64,000 nt of DNA from Candidatus Peribacteria bacterium (GTDB lineage: Bacteria > Patescibacteriota > Gracilibacteria > Peribacterales > Peribacteraceae). Both the position numbers and the translations under genes were made by a program. The notes below the pieces were generated by a model. It worked only from the letters and a program-made list of their open reading frames with translations. It had not been told where the DNA came from and ran no database searches. Below, one piece after another: positions 1 to 8,391 of the stretch (its first letter is position 1; each line of letters begins with the position of its first letter). The DNA lies in NCBI GenBank assembly GCA_023245765.1, contig JAHFJP010000001.1:1-64000 (forward strand), written 5' to 3'.

Positions 1-177
1 CGCGAAGAGCGCCCGGTCGAACTCCTCTTCTTTTTCGGGCTTCAGGAACGGGGGAGCGGGAATCGTCAGCGTCTCGGTAAAGCTGACCTCATCATCGAGC
101 GAATAGGTGAGCTCAATCGCCCCCGCGTGGGGCTTCCACGCGTAGGAGTCGAAGATGAAGGTTCCGTACTGCTTCAT
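1..177 (-). CDS. Partial CDS (N-terminus only, runs off the left edge); MKQYGTFIFDSYAWKPHAGAIELTYSLDDEVSFTETLTIP..., possibly MurL-like
   Basis: Reverse complement is open from ATG at 177 to the window edge; the resemblance to MurL N-termini is weak. Confidence 0.5.
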   Translation of the reverse strand, partial: MKQYGTFIFDSYAWKPHAGAIELTYSLDDEVSFTETLTIPAPPFLKPEKEEEFDRALFA

Positions 178-282
178 AGAGAGAACAGTGTAGCAGCCCG
201 GCTTTCCGTCTCGGCGCGGCCGAGCCGCGACGGACGTCTGCGGACTACGCCGCGGTTAACGGCTAGGGTATGCTTGATGTAT

Positions 283-366
283 GCCGAAGTGGCGGAATGG
301 TAGACGCGCACGACTCAAAATCGTGTACCGCAAGGTGTGAGGGTTCGACTCCCTCCTTCGGCACCA
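283..366 (+). tRNA. tRNA-Leu (anticodon CAA)
   Basis: Acceptor stem gccgaag/cttcggc, anticodon stem-loop cacga-ctcaaaa-tcgtg, variable arm, ggttcgact T-loop, encoded CCA. Confidence 0.95.
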
Positions 367-411
367 CCCCCCCCATGCAGAGGGTCACGAAATCCTGTAT
401 ACTAGGATGAA

Positions 412-1131
412 ATGAAGAAGCACCGCATTCGCATCTACCGCAGCAAACGGCACCTCTGGATCACGCTCCTCACGGTGATCGCGCCGTTCGTGTACCTGCT
501 GCTCTTCTCGCAGATCGCGCACATCGCATCGGCACAGCTGTTCGCCGATCTCCTCGTCTCGTGCTGGCGGCTGCTTGTTGCCTACATCCTAGCAGTCATC
601 CTCGGGTGGCTGATGGCCGTGTGCTTCTACCATGGCAAGCGTGCGATCGTGATGCTGCCGTTCTTCGATGTCCTCCAGAGCTTTCCGACCTTTGCCGCAC
701 TGCCGATCGCCGTCTACTTCTGGGGCCAGACGAACTTCACGACGATTGTCTTCCTCGTGCTCACGGTGATCTGGCCGATCTTCTTCTCCATTCTCAGTTC
801 GATGAAGCTGATCAAGCATGACTGGGAGGAAGCCGTGGAGATCGCCGGGCTGCGCGGGTGGGATTACCTGCGACTCTTCCTCTTCCCACTGAGTATTCCC
901 GGACTCATCACGGGCTCGATTGTCGGACTCGGCGAGGGATGGGAAGCGCTGGTAGCCACGGAGATGATCGTCGGGATGCAGACGGGTCTTGGCCAATTCT
1001 TCCAGAGCAACGCCACCAGTACGGGCGTGACGGTCTTCGGCATCCTCGGCTTTTTGATCCTGATCTTCGTCATCAACAAGCTCCTCTGGATTCCGCTCCT
1101 CGACTGGAGCCACCACACGATGGAAGAGTAA
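412..1131 (+). CDS. ABC transporter permease, NitT/TauT (SsuC/TauC) family
   Basis: Multi-TM protein with binding-protein-dependent permease EAA-like loop (EEAVEIAGLRGWDYLRLFLFPLSIPGLITG); followed by an ATPase gene. Confidence 0.85.
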   Translation: MKKHRIRIYRSKRHLWITLLTVIAPFVYLLLFSQIAHIASAQLFADLLVSCWRLLVAYILAVILGWLMAVCFYHGKRAIVMLPFFDVLQSFPTFAALPIAVYFWGQTNFTTIVFLVLTVIWPIFFSILSSMKLIKHDWEEAVEIAGLRGWDYLRLFLFPLSIPGLITGSIVGLGEGWEALVATEMIVGMQTGLGQFFQSNATSTGVTVFGILGFLILIFVINKLLWIPLLDWSHHTMEE

Positions 1132-1136
1132 TCCGT

Positions 1137-1877
1137 ATGCGACCCGCTATCACCCTCACCGGCATCAGCAAATCCTTCCGCGGCCCGCACGGGACCAGCG
1201 TGCAGGCGGTGCAGAACGTTTCGCTGCAGATCGAGGAGGGAGAGTTTTTCGTCTTCGTCGGCGCATCGGGATGCGGCAAGTCGACGCTGCTGAGGATCAT
1301 GAGTGGCCTCGAGAAAAACTTTGAAGGACAAGTCGACTACGCCGACGGTATCTTCCATGCCGATCGTAGCTTCGTCTTCCAGCAGTTCGCGCTGTTGCCG
1401 TGGCTCACGGTCTTCGGCAACGTCGAGATGCCGCTCGTCGCGCGCGGCATCGGTGAGCAGGAACGCCGTCACGCGGTGACGGCCGAGCTGAAGCGGTTCG
1501 GTTTGGAGAAATTCGCCGGATCGGTCCCGCATGAACTCAGTGGAGGGATGCGTCAGCGCGTTGGGCTCGCCCGTGCTCTCGTCACCAATCCCAAGATCTT
1601 GTTCCTGGATGAGCCGTTCTCTGAGCTCGATTCCTTCACCGCGACGGCGCTGCGCAAAGATCTGCTCCAAATCTGGGCCGAGCGCAAAATGACGGTCGTC
1701 ATGGTCAGCCACATCGTTCCCGAGGCACTCGAACTCTCCGATCGCATCGCGGTGCTGAGCCCGCGTCCGGGGCAGCTGGAGAAAATCATTATCAACACAC
1801 TGCCGCGCCCGCGGCAGCAGCGGAGTCCAGATTTCTTCAGACTAGAGGATGAGATGTATGGCTTGATCAAGGCGTAA
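1137..1877 (+). CDS. ABC transporter ATP-binding protein, NitT/TauT (SsuB/TauB) family
   Basis: Walker A GASGCGKST, signature LSGGMRQRVGLARAL, Walker B ILFLDEPFSELD. Start trimmed to ATG 1137. Confidence 0.92.
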   Translation: MRPAITLTGISKSFRGPHGTSVQAVQNVSLQIEEGEFFVFVGASGCGKSTLLRIMSGLEKNFEGQVDYADGIFHADRSFVFQQFALLPWLTVFGNVEMPLVARGIGEQERRHAVTAELKRFGLEKFAGSVPHELSGGMRQRVGLARALVTNPKILFLDEPFSELDSFTATALRKDLLQIWAERKMTVVMVSHIVPEALELSDRIAVLSPRPGQLEKIIINTLPRPRQQRSPDFFRLEDEMYGLIKA

Positions 1878-1916
1878 TTTCTCAGAAGTGATGAGGGTCT
1901 AAGCGGATGCGCAATG

Positions 1917-2372
1917 TCACGCCGCTGTCACGTTTCCGCCGTCGCCGGGCTTGGATGATGTTTGATCCGACTCATCAATCTCTTGCACTTCATCCGTGTA
2001 GGTCGCAAGGGGAATGGCCACAGCGTCCGAGCCCGATGACGGGCTGACGACGGGCACGGGGCTGAAGGGCGGACCTCCGCGGTCGCCCTCATCATCACCA
2101 CGATTCTCCCCGCCCGATTGATTGCTCCGGAGGCAACTCTGCATCTGTTTTTTCAGCTTTCCGAGTTGGACATATATTCTCAGCGCAATGTTGACGTCAG
2201 CCATCGTTTCCACCAGACGATTTCCTTCCGTCAGCACCCCACAGATGACCTGCATGATTCTTTTAACCTCCTCCTGCTCGTTCCCCTGAACAGCCTGTTG
2301 CAGATTCGGGAGAAGCAATTCTGCTTGTCGGCTTCGCTCGAACCAGAGGCCGGATCCTTGGGAGGAATCCAT
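1917..2372 (-). CDS. Hypothetical protein
   Basis: 151-aa ORF, no recognised domain. Confidence 0.5.
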   Translation of the reverse strand: MDSSQGSGLWFERSRQAELLLPNLQQAVQGNEQEEVKRIMQVICGVLTEGNRLVETMADVNIALRIYVQLGKLKKQMQSCLRSNQSGGENRGDDEGDRGGPPFSPVPVVSPSSGSDAVAIPLATYTDEVQEIDESDQTSSKPGDGGNVTAA

Positions 2373-2501
2373 AGAAGAAAAAGGCTACTACACCTGTGTT
2401 CTGCCGTCCATATACGCGCACGTTTTTACTGGAGCAGAACGCCATGTGCGCCTCTTGAAGCGGAAATTTCATGGCGGTAGAAAGTGCCATAGACTGTTGC
2501 C

Positions 2502-2583
2502 GTGCGCATCGCATCTCTCTCCCGCGGCTACCGAAATCCTCTTCAGCCTCGGCCTCAGTCAGGACATCGTCTGCGTCGATTAC
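2502..2583 (+). pseudogene. Frameshifted fragment homologous to the N-terminus of the BtuF-like gene at 3248
   Basis: cgcatcgc..ctctctcccgcggc.acGAAAT.CTCTTC..CATCGTCTG matches 3251-3330, but with a 2-nt deletion after cgcatcgc; truncated by unrelated sequence. Confidence 0.65.
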
Positions 2584-2646
2584 TGCTGCTCATCTGCATG
2601 TGCTATTTGACTGGTGAAAAGCCAAGGTGGAGGTGGGGCAAATGAA

Positions 2647-2678
2647 AACCGCCTCCCCACGATGGGAAAGAGGCGGTT
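2647..2678 (-). terminator. Hairpin downstream of the minus-strand GRDP-like gene
   Basis: AACCGCCTC...GAGGCGGTT 9-bp arms followed on the minus strand by a short T run. Confidence 0.5.
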
Positions 2679-2716
2679 ATACAGTTCCTTGGCATCGGAA
2701 CGAACGACTCCCGAGT

Positions 2717-3091
2717 TCAGTCGCACTCGGCACCGCAGGGCGGAGTCTCCGGCAGACACTTGCCGTCGTTACACGGCTCATCGTCGCACCCCTGGTCTTT
2801 CGGGGTGTGATGGAGGAAGTAGCCGAAGACCGTTTGACAATCGGCAGCGTACTTCTTCGTGTGAAGAATGTGCGCGTGCCATGCTTTGTCGGCTGTCCGT
2901 GACGGACGTCCAATCTGGTGAGGGTTGTCCAGACGATCCTGCAGAAACTGCCGGTACGCCTGGATAGACTCACCTGCTTCTGCTGCCGTCAGGCAGTATT
3001 CGCCTTGGGGATCCGTCAACTTGTGACAAACGCATTCCAAGTCGAGTTCTGCGATTGTCGACGACAGTGTCGCTGTCGCGAAGGCGCTCAC
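2717..3091 (-). CDS. Glycine-rich domain-containing protein-like (GRDP-like) protein with Cys-rich tail
   Basis: Motif DKAWHAHILHTKKYAADCQTVFGYFLHHTP resembles the WHxHIL-T--Y--DC--F---F-HH-P signature of the GRDP-like family. Confidence 0.65.
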   Translation of the reverse strand: MSAFATATLSSTIAELDLECVCHKLTDPQGEYCLTAAEAGESIQAYRQFLQDRLDNPHQIGRPSRTADKAWHAHILHTKKYAADCQTVFGYFLHHTPKDQGCDDEPCNDGKCLPETPPCGAECD

Positions 3092-3247
3092 GCGAGGCTC
3101 CTTTCAAGGAACGAGAATAGGCTCATTGCTGAGCCACATACCCGCCGAGCACGTGCTCAGCAGGGGCGGAAATGGTACTCCAGTCATGTTCGCGTGCAAG
3201 ATATGTTTTGCTGAGCAATGAAGGGCTTCCTATAGTGTAGGTGACAT

Positions 3248-4012
3248 ATTCGCATCGCCTGCCTCTCTCCCGCGGCAACAGAAATTCTCTTCGCCCTTGG
3301 ACTGGAGAACGACATCGTCTGTGTTGATCAGTTCAGCAATTTTCCTGATGGTGCGAAGAACATTCCTCACCTCAAGGGACATCGGGAGATCGATAGTGAT
3401 GCGCTCAGGAAAATCGCTCCGGAGCTCGTGATCACGGGAACCGTCATTCAGGAGAGGCTCGCACATGAACTCAAAACTGCTGGTTTCGGCGTCGTTCATC
3501 AGGATCCGCGGACGATCAATGAGATCTACGAGAGCATTCGGCAGCTCGGTACGATTCTTGAGCGTCCACAGGAGGCGGAAGCTCTCGTCTTGAAGATGCA
3601 GCAGGGGTTTAACAGTGTGAAAAAGAAATCCGTTCTTCTGGAGCCAGATCCTCGCATTTATGTTGAAGAATGGCACCTGCCTCCAATGGTATCGGGCAAT
3701 TGGGTGCCGGAAGTGGTGAGGATCGCCGGCGGTCTGCCGTTTCCGATCAGAGACGGCGAGCTGAGTCGTGAAGTTTCGCTTGAGGACGTTGCACGATTCG
3801 ATCCCGATCTCATCGTCATCAGCTGGTGCGGGGCGGGGAGTCTTGCAGATAAGAAGATTCTCATGAAACGCGAGGGGTGGGAGAGCGTGCGTGCAGTTGC
3901 GTCAGGTCATGTCCGCGTCATCGATGATTCGCTCCTCAACAGGCCCGGTCCGCGGCTTGTGGAAGGGGCGCAGCGGATCTACGGGTGGTTATTTGAGTTG
4001 CTGCATTCGTGA
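3248..4012 (+). CDS. ABC transporter substrate-binding protein, BtuF/FepB-like
   Basis: Frame open from 3245; IRIACLSPAATEILFALGLENDIVCVDQFSNFP... is the canonical N-terminus of this family, then periplasmic-binding fold to 4012. The conserved Met position is ATT. Confidence 0.75.
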   Translation: MRIACLSPAATEILFALGLENDIVCVDQFSNFPDGAKNIPHLKGHREIDSDALRKIAPELVITGTVIQERLAHELKTAGFGVVHQDPRTINEIYESIRQLGTILERPQEAEALVLKMQQGFNSVKKKSVLLEPDPRIYVEEWHLPPMVSGNWVPEVVRIAGGLPFPIRDGELSREVSLEDVARFDPDLIVISWCGAGSLADKKILMKREGWESVRAVASGHVRVIDDSLLNRPGPRLVEGAQRIYGWLFELLHS

Positions 4013-4045
4013 CGGTACGCTGTGGGCACCTTCCCCATTTGCTCC

Positions 4046-4681
4046 ATGCAACTCTCCGTTCTTGATTCTCTGATTGCTTCCAAGAGTCTCCTCAAACATC
4101 CCTTCTACGTCGCTTGGTCCAAGGGGGAACTGACGCTCGATCATCTTCGCACATACGCCAAAGAATATTTTCACCTCGTGGAGCGTGTCCCGGGCATTGT
4201 GGCGAGGGTCTCTGTCCGCGTGACCGATCAGAATCTCAAAAATCGCATCCGAGAGAATATGGTCGAGGAAGCGGAGCACGTGGAACTCTGGAAGCGCTTC
4301 GCGAGCAGTCTCGGTATCTCGGAGGACGAGTTGCTCAATCACCAGGCATCGGAAAAAGTTCAGAACGCAGTCAAAGCTATGGAGTCGCTCGCCGAGCAGG
4401 GAACGGAGGAGGGGATCGTCGGCATGTATGCGATGGAGGCGGAGCTCCCCGCCATCGCGACAACGAAGAAGGATGGTCTCTGCAAGTTCTACGGTTTGAA
4501 TTCCGATGATGCTCATGTCTACTTTAATGAACATCTGAAAGAAGAAGAACATTTGAAGGTCTGGCGCGCGTTTGATGTTGATGCCAAGCGTGCCGAGGCA
4601 GCGGCGCAGACATCGCTCACCGCGCAGAATCAGGTTCTGGATGCGGTGTGTGAAGAGTGCGGCATTTCGATGGTCTGCTGA
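4046..4681 (+). CDS. CADD-family / PqqC-TenA-like haem-oxygenase-fold protein (putative folate/pABA metabolism)
   Basis: HPFYVAWSKGELTLDHLRTYAKEYFHLVERVPGIVARV...EEAEHVELWKRFA...HVYFNEHLKEEEHLKVW; matches the di-iron CADD-like pattern. Confidence 0.8.
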   Translation: MQLSVLDSLIASKSLLKHPFYVAWSKGELTLDHLRTYAKEYFHLVERVPGIVARVSVRVTDQNLKNRIRENMVEEAEHVELWKRFASSLGISEDELLNHQASEKVQNAVKAMESLAEQGTEEGIVGMYAMEAELPAIATTKKDGLCKFYGLNSDDAHVYFNEHLKEEEHLKVWRAFDVDAKRAEAAAQTSLTAQNQVLDAVCEECGISMVC

Positions 4682-4721
4682 TGATTGTAAGACAGAGACG
4701 TGTTGCGTAGTCTTACGGCAT

Positions 4722-6017
4722 ATGGCCACCAAGACTCCGTACCAGCGTTTTATCAAAAACCTCAAAGATGCGATGGAGGTGCTCAAACTCTCTCCGATGG
4801 AGAAGAAGCTGTTGCTTGAGCCGCAGCACAATCTTAAAAAATCACTCAGCATCAAGCGAGATGACGGTAAGAACGCCTCGTTCCCCGCATTTCGGATTCA
4901 ATACAACAACGCGCGCGGGCCGTACAAGGGCGGCATCCGCTACCACCCGGAGGCGGACGAAGATGAGGTGAAGGCGCTTGCGGCACTGATGGCGGTCAAG
5001 ACGGCGGTCGTCGGGATTCCCTTCGGGGGTGCCAAGGGCGGCATTCAGTGCGATCCCAAGACTCTCAGTGCGCGTGAATTGCAGGAGCTCAGCCGTGCGT
5101 ACGTCCGCGCGTTCAAAGAGCACCTGGGTCCGGATATCGATATTCCTGCACCGGATGTGAATACGACGCCGGCGATCATGGCCTGGATGCGCGATGAGTA
5201 CGAAAAGCTGACGCGCAGCTATGCCCCCGCGATGATCACGGGCAAACCGCTCAGTTATGATGGCTCACGGGGTCGTGATACCGCGACCGCGCGCGGCGGA
5301 TTCTTCATCCTCCAGGAGCTGATCGAAGGCGAGGCGCTCGACTCCAAGAATCTGCGCGTTGTCGTGCAGGGCTTTGGCAACGCAGGTGCGACGATGGCCA
5401 ACCTCCTCCATGGAGCAGGCTATACCGTTGTTGCGGTCTCCGACTCGCACGGCGGCATCTACAGCGAGGACGGCATCGATCCGGTCAGCATCGAAAAGTA
5501 CAAGAAGAAAACGGGCTCCGTCACAGGTCAGTATTGCAAAGGATCGGTGTGTGATACGGAGAAGATGAAGCTCGATCGTGTCCGCCAAGTCAGCAATGAG
5601 CAGCTCCTCGAACTCCCGTGTGACATCCTCGTCCCCGCGGCGCTCGATAACGTGATCACGGGGAAGAATGCTAGCAAGATCAAAGCGAAAATCATCTTGG
5701 AACTCGCCAACGGTCCGACGACACCGGAAGCCGATGACATCCTCCAGAAGCGCAAAATCAAAGTGATCCCCGACGTGCTCGCCAACGCCGGTGGCGTCAC
5801 CGTCAGTTACTTCGAATGGACGCAGGGTCGGAGTGGCGAGCAGTGGACCGACGATCAGGTCGACCGCGACCTCAAGCGCGTGATCCTCACCGCATACAAG
5901 GATGTCCGGCGCGAGGTTCATCGCAGGAAGATTCCGTACCGGCAAGCAGCGTTCATTCTTGGCGTAAAGAGGATTGTGGAGGCGATGCGGGTGAGGGGGT
6001 GGGTTTCAAACGGCTGA
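4722..6017 (+). CDS. Glu/Leu/Phe/Val dehydrogenase (glutamate dehydrogenase-like)
   Basis: GPYKGGIRYHPEADEDEVKALAALMAVKTAVVGIPFGGAKGGI, PAPDVNTTPAIMAWMRDEY, VVVQGFGNAGATMA, NAGGVTVSYFEW. Confidence 0.93.
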   Translation: MATKTPYQRFIKNLKDAMEVLKLSPMEKKLLLEPQHNLKKSLSIKRDDGKNASFPAFRIQYNNARGPYKGGIRYHPEADEDEVKALAALMAVKTAVVGIPFGGAKGGIQCDPKTLSARELQELSRAYVRAFKEHLGPDIDIPAPDVNTTPAIMAWMRDEYEKLTRSYAPAMITGKPLSYDGSRGRDTATARGGFFILQELIEGEALDSKNLRVVVQGFGNAGATMANLLHGAGYTVVAVSDSHGGIYSEDGIDPVSIEKYKKKTGSVTGQYCKGSVCDTEKMKLDRVRQVSNEQLLELPCDILVPAALDNVITGKNASKIKAKIILELANGPTTPEADDILQKRKIKVIPDVLANAGGVTVSYFEWTQGRSGEQWTDDQVDRDLKRVILTAYKDVRREVHRRKIPYRQAAFILGVKRIVEAMRVRGWVSNG

Positions 6018-6024
6018 TCATGGC

Positions 6025-6046
6025 GCGGCGCAGCATGCTGCGCCGC
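6025..6046. repeat. Perfect 22-bp palindrome GCGGCGCAGCATGCTGCGCCGC
   Basis: Self-complementary on inspection; intergenic. Confidence 0.9.
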
Positions 6047-6066
6047 TACAAATACCATGCGCACCC

Positions 6067-6094
6067 GTAGGGGCTTTGCATGCAAAGCCCCTAC
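6067..6094. repeat. Perfect 28-bp palindrome GTAGGGGCTTTGCATGCAAAGCCCCTAC
   Basis: Self-complementary on inspection; intergenic, upstream of trxB. Confidence 0.92.
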
Positions 6095-6136
6095 ATTCCC
6101 CTTGAAGGATAACCATCAATCATTGATCATTGTCCT

Positions 6137-7144
6137 ATGTTCGACGTCATCATCATCGGCCTCGGTTGCGCCGGCTACACCGCCGCGATTTACTGCGCCC
6201 GCTACAAGCTCAAGACATTGCTCATTGGTGAGGTGGAGGGTGGCATGGGCATCACAGCCGCCGAAGTGGGAAACTGGCCGGGGGAAATAGAAATTCGGGG
6301 CCCGGATCTGATGGAGAAATTCGCGAAGCATGCGAAAAGTTTCGAAGAGGTGACGTCCAAGAGTGGGAGAGTCGTAAAAATCGAGAAAATCAGCGCAGGC
6401 ATTCTGCCTGCGAACGGCGCCGGAGGCGCCGCCAAGGGGGCAACCGGGTTCCCGGGGTTCCGGTTGACCTTCCAAAACGGTGACACCGTCGAAGGCAAAA
6501 CCGTCATCCTTGCAACAGGCTCTGCCAAGCGTCACCTCGGCGTCAAAGGCGAAGAGGAATTCTCCGGCAAGGGAGTCACGTACTGCGCGACGTGCGATGC
6601 CTTCTTCTATAAGAACAAAGACGTTGCTGTGATCGGAGGAGGGGACAGTGCTGTGGAAGGCGCGGCGATCGCTGCTCAAGTCGCGAAGACGGTCTACCTC
6701 GTCCATCGGAGGAAAGACTTCCGCGCGGAACCGTTCTGGGTCGAGAAGGTCAAAGAACGGAAGAACGTCGTGATGGTCCTCGAGAATCAGCTGAAGGAAA
6801 TTCACGGGGATACGAAGGTGAGATCAATCACACTGCAGAATCCTTTCAACGGATCAACGACGTTGAACGTCGACGGCGTGTTCATTGAAGTCGGCTCCAA
6901 TCCCTCGACGGAGCTGGGGAAGCAACTGGGAGCGGAGGTCGATGCGAAGGGGTACCTGAAAGTCGATGCCGCGATGAAAACGTCTGTCCCCGGATTCTTC
7001 GGCGCCGGTGACGTCACCAATGCCAGCAACTACTTCGCCCAGTTCGTGACGGCGGCGGGGGAGGGGAGTGTGGCGGCGAACAGTGCGTTTCAGTTCCTCA
7101 GTACCGCGGGGGCGGGCAAAGAGGGGTATATGGGGGGAGGGTGA
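6137..7144 (+). CDS. trxB: Thioredoxin-disulfide reductase
   Basis: GLGCAGYTAAIYCARY, ILATGSAKRHLGVKGEEEFSGKGVTYCATCDAFFYKNKDVAVIGGGDSAVEGA; CATC redox motif. Confidence 0.93.
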   Translation: MFDVIIIGLGCAGYTAAIYCARYKLKTLLIGEVEGGMGITAAEVGNWPGEIEIRGPDLMEKFAKHAKSFEEVTSKSGRVVKIEKISAGILPANGAGGAAKGATGFPGFRLTFQNGDTVEGKTVILATGSAKRHLGVKGEEEFSGKGVTYCATCDAFFYKNKDVAVIGGGDSAVEGAAIAAQVAKTVYLVHRRKDFRAEPFWVEKVKERKNVVMVLENQLKEIHGDTKVRSITLQNPFNGSTTLNVDGVFIEVGSNPSTELGKQLGAEVDAKGYLKVDAAMKTSVPGFFGAGDVTNASNYFAQFVTAAGEGSVAANSAFQFLSTAGAGKEGYMGGG

Positions 7145-7158
7145 GCTATACTCAACCA

Positions 7159-8055
7159 ATGTGGTTCCCCGTGCAGCTCCTCTCGTCATTCTTTCGTGGA
7201 GGAGAGAATGTCTTCAACTCGGTGCTCGTCGCGCATTACGACAAGCGTCCGTACGTGCTGCAGTGGTACCAGAGTCTCTTCACGCTGCCGGCGCTCGCGC
7301 TCCTCGCGCTCATCCACGGACACATCTCGTCGGAGTGGGCGCTGCTCCTGTTTGCCGCCGGCGTGATCTCGTACGTCGGCGACGCGCTTTTTTTCGTCTC
7401 CCTGCGATACATTGACGTTTCGCTGGTGAACATCGCGTGGGCGTTGCAGTCGCTGCTGCTCAGTGTGCTGGGATATTTCCTCTTTCACGAGGTCTGGACC
7501 GGATCGCAGACGATCGGCGCCGTTCTTGTGCTGAGCGGCATCGCATCCCTCTCGTGCTGGCATCGCTCAGTGGGCAATCCGCGGGCGCTACTTCTGCTTC
7601 CCGTCATCGCCGTGCTCTTCGCGCCGTTCCTCCTCGCCGAGAAGGCGGCGATCCAGAGCGGGGAGACGGTCTTCGTCACATTCTTCTGGGCGGCGCTCGG
7701 CCGGGAGCTTTTCTGCGGAATATTGCCGCTCTGCATTCCCCGGATGCTGAGAGCGATCGTGCACTCGCCATCGGCGCGGTTACCGTCGTTCCATCTGCTC
7801 AACGGGACGGTCATCGGGCTCTTTTACGTGAGTGCCTTCCTGACAACAGTCGCCCTGTCACTCGGGCCAGTATCGCTCGTGTCGATCGTCGGCAACGTCC
7901 ATCCGTTCTTCGTGTTGCTGCTCGCGTGGATTCTCTGGAAGGTGTTCCCTGCGATTTCCTCACGCGAAATCTTCAGTGCTCGGGCCGTTCGCATCAAGAT
8001 TCTGAGCTTCCTGCTCGTCTTCTCAGGCCTTGCGCTCCTGGCCCCGGCTCAGTAA
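7159..8055 (+). CDS. DMT/EamA-family transporter-like membrane protein
   Basis: About 10 predicted hydrophobic segments with EamA-like repeats; GTG 7141 is an alternative start, but TATACT at 7147 favours 7159. Confidence 0.75.
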   Translation: MWFPVQLLSSFFRGGENVFNSVLVAHYDKRPYVLQWYQSLFTLPALALLALIHGHISSEWALLLFAAGVISYVGDALFFVSLRYIDVSLVNIAWALQSLLLSVLGYFLFHEVWTGSQTIGAVLVLSGIASLSCWHRSVGNPRALLLLPVIAVLFAPFLLAEKAAIQSGETVFVTFFWAALGRELFCGILPLCIPRMLRAIVHSPSARLPSFHLLNGTVIGLFYVSAFLTTVALSLGPVSLVSIVGNVHPFFVLLLAWILWKVFPAISSREIFSARAVRIKILSFLLVFSGLALLAPAQ

Positions 8056-8067
8056 CATCTCCGGGCT

Positions 8068-8253
8068 ATGCCACGAGGAAAGCGCACCGTCTTCGGCATG
8101 TTCTGCACCAACTGCAATATGCGGGTGGGCACTGTCCGTTTGCACAAGCAGAAGGAGGGGAAGACGTGGAAGGACTTCAAAGTGACGAAGTTCTGCAGCA
8201 CGTGCAGGGTCAAGAAGCCGACGAAACAGAAGGAGGAGAGACATTCGAAGTAA
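8068..8253 (+). CDS. rpmG: Ribosomal protein bL33-like small zinc-ribbon protein
   Basis: 61 aa, FCTNC...KFCSTCRVKKPTKQKEE resembles bL33 CxxC...KYCxxCrkHt--KE. Confidence 0.6.
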   Translation: MPRGKRTVFGMFCTNCNMRVGTVRLHKQKEGKTWKDFKVTKFCSTCRVKKPTKQKEERHSK

Positions 8254-8391
8254 GCGCTTAGGCAGGTGGAGTTTTTCGATCTCCTGGATCCCCCCACCCC
8301 TGCCCCTCCCCCTATCGATACGCTCGCAGCTTCGCCGCGAGCTACTCGGGACAGGCTCAGGAGGGAAGATTTTTCTGTATGATGTCTGTGT

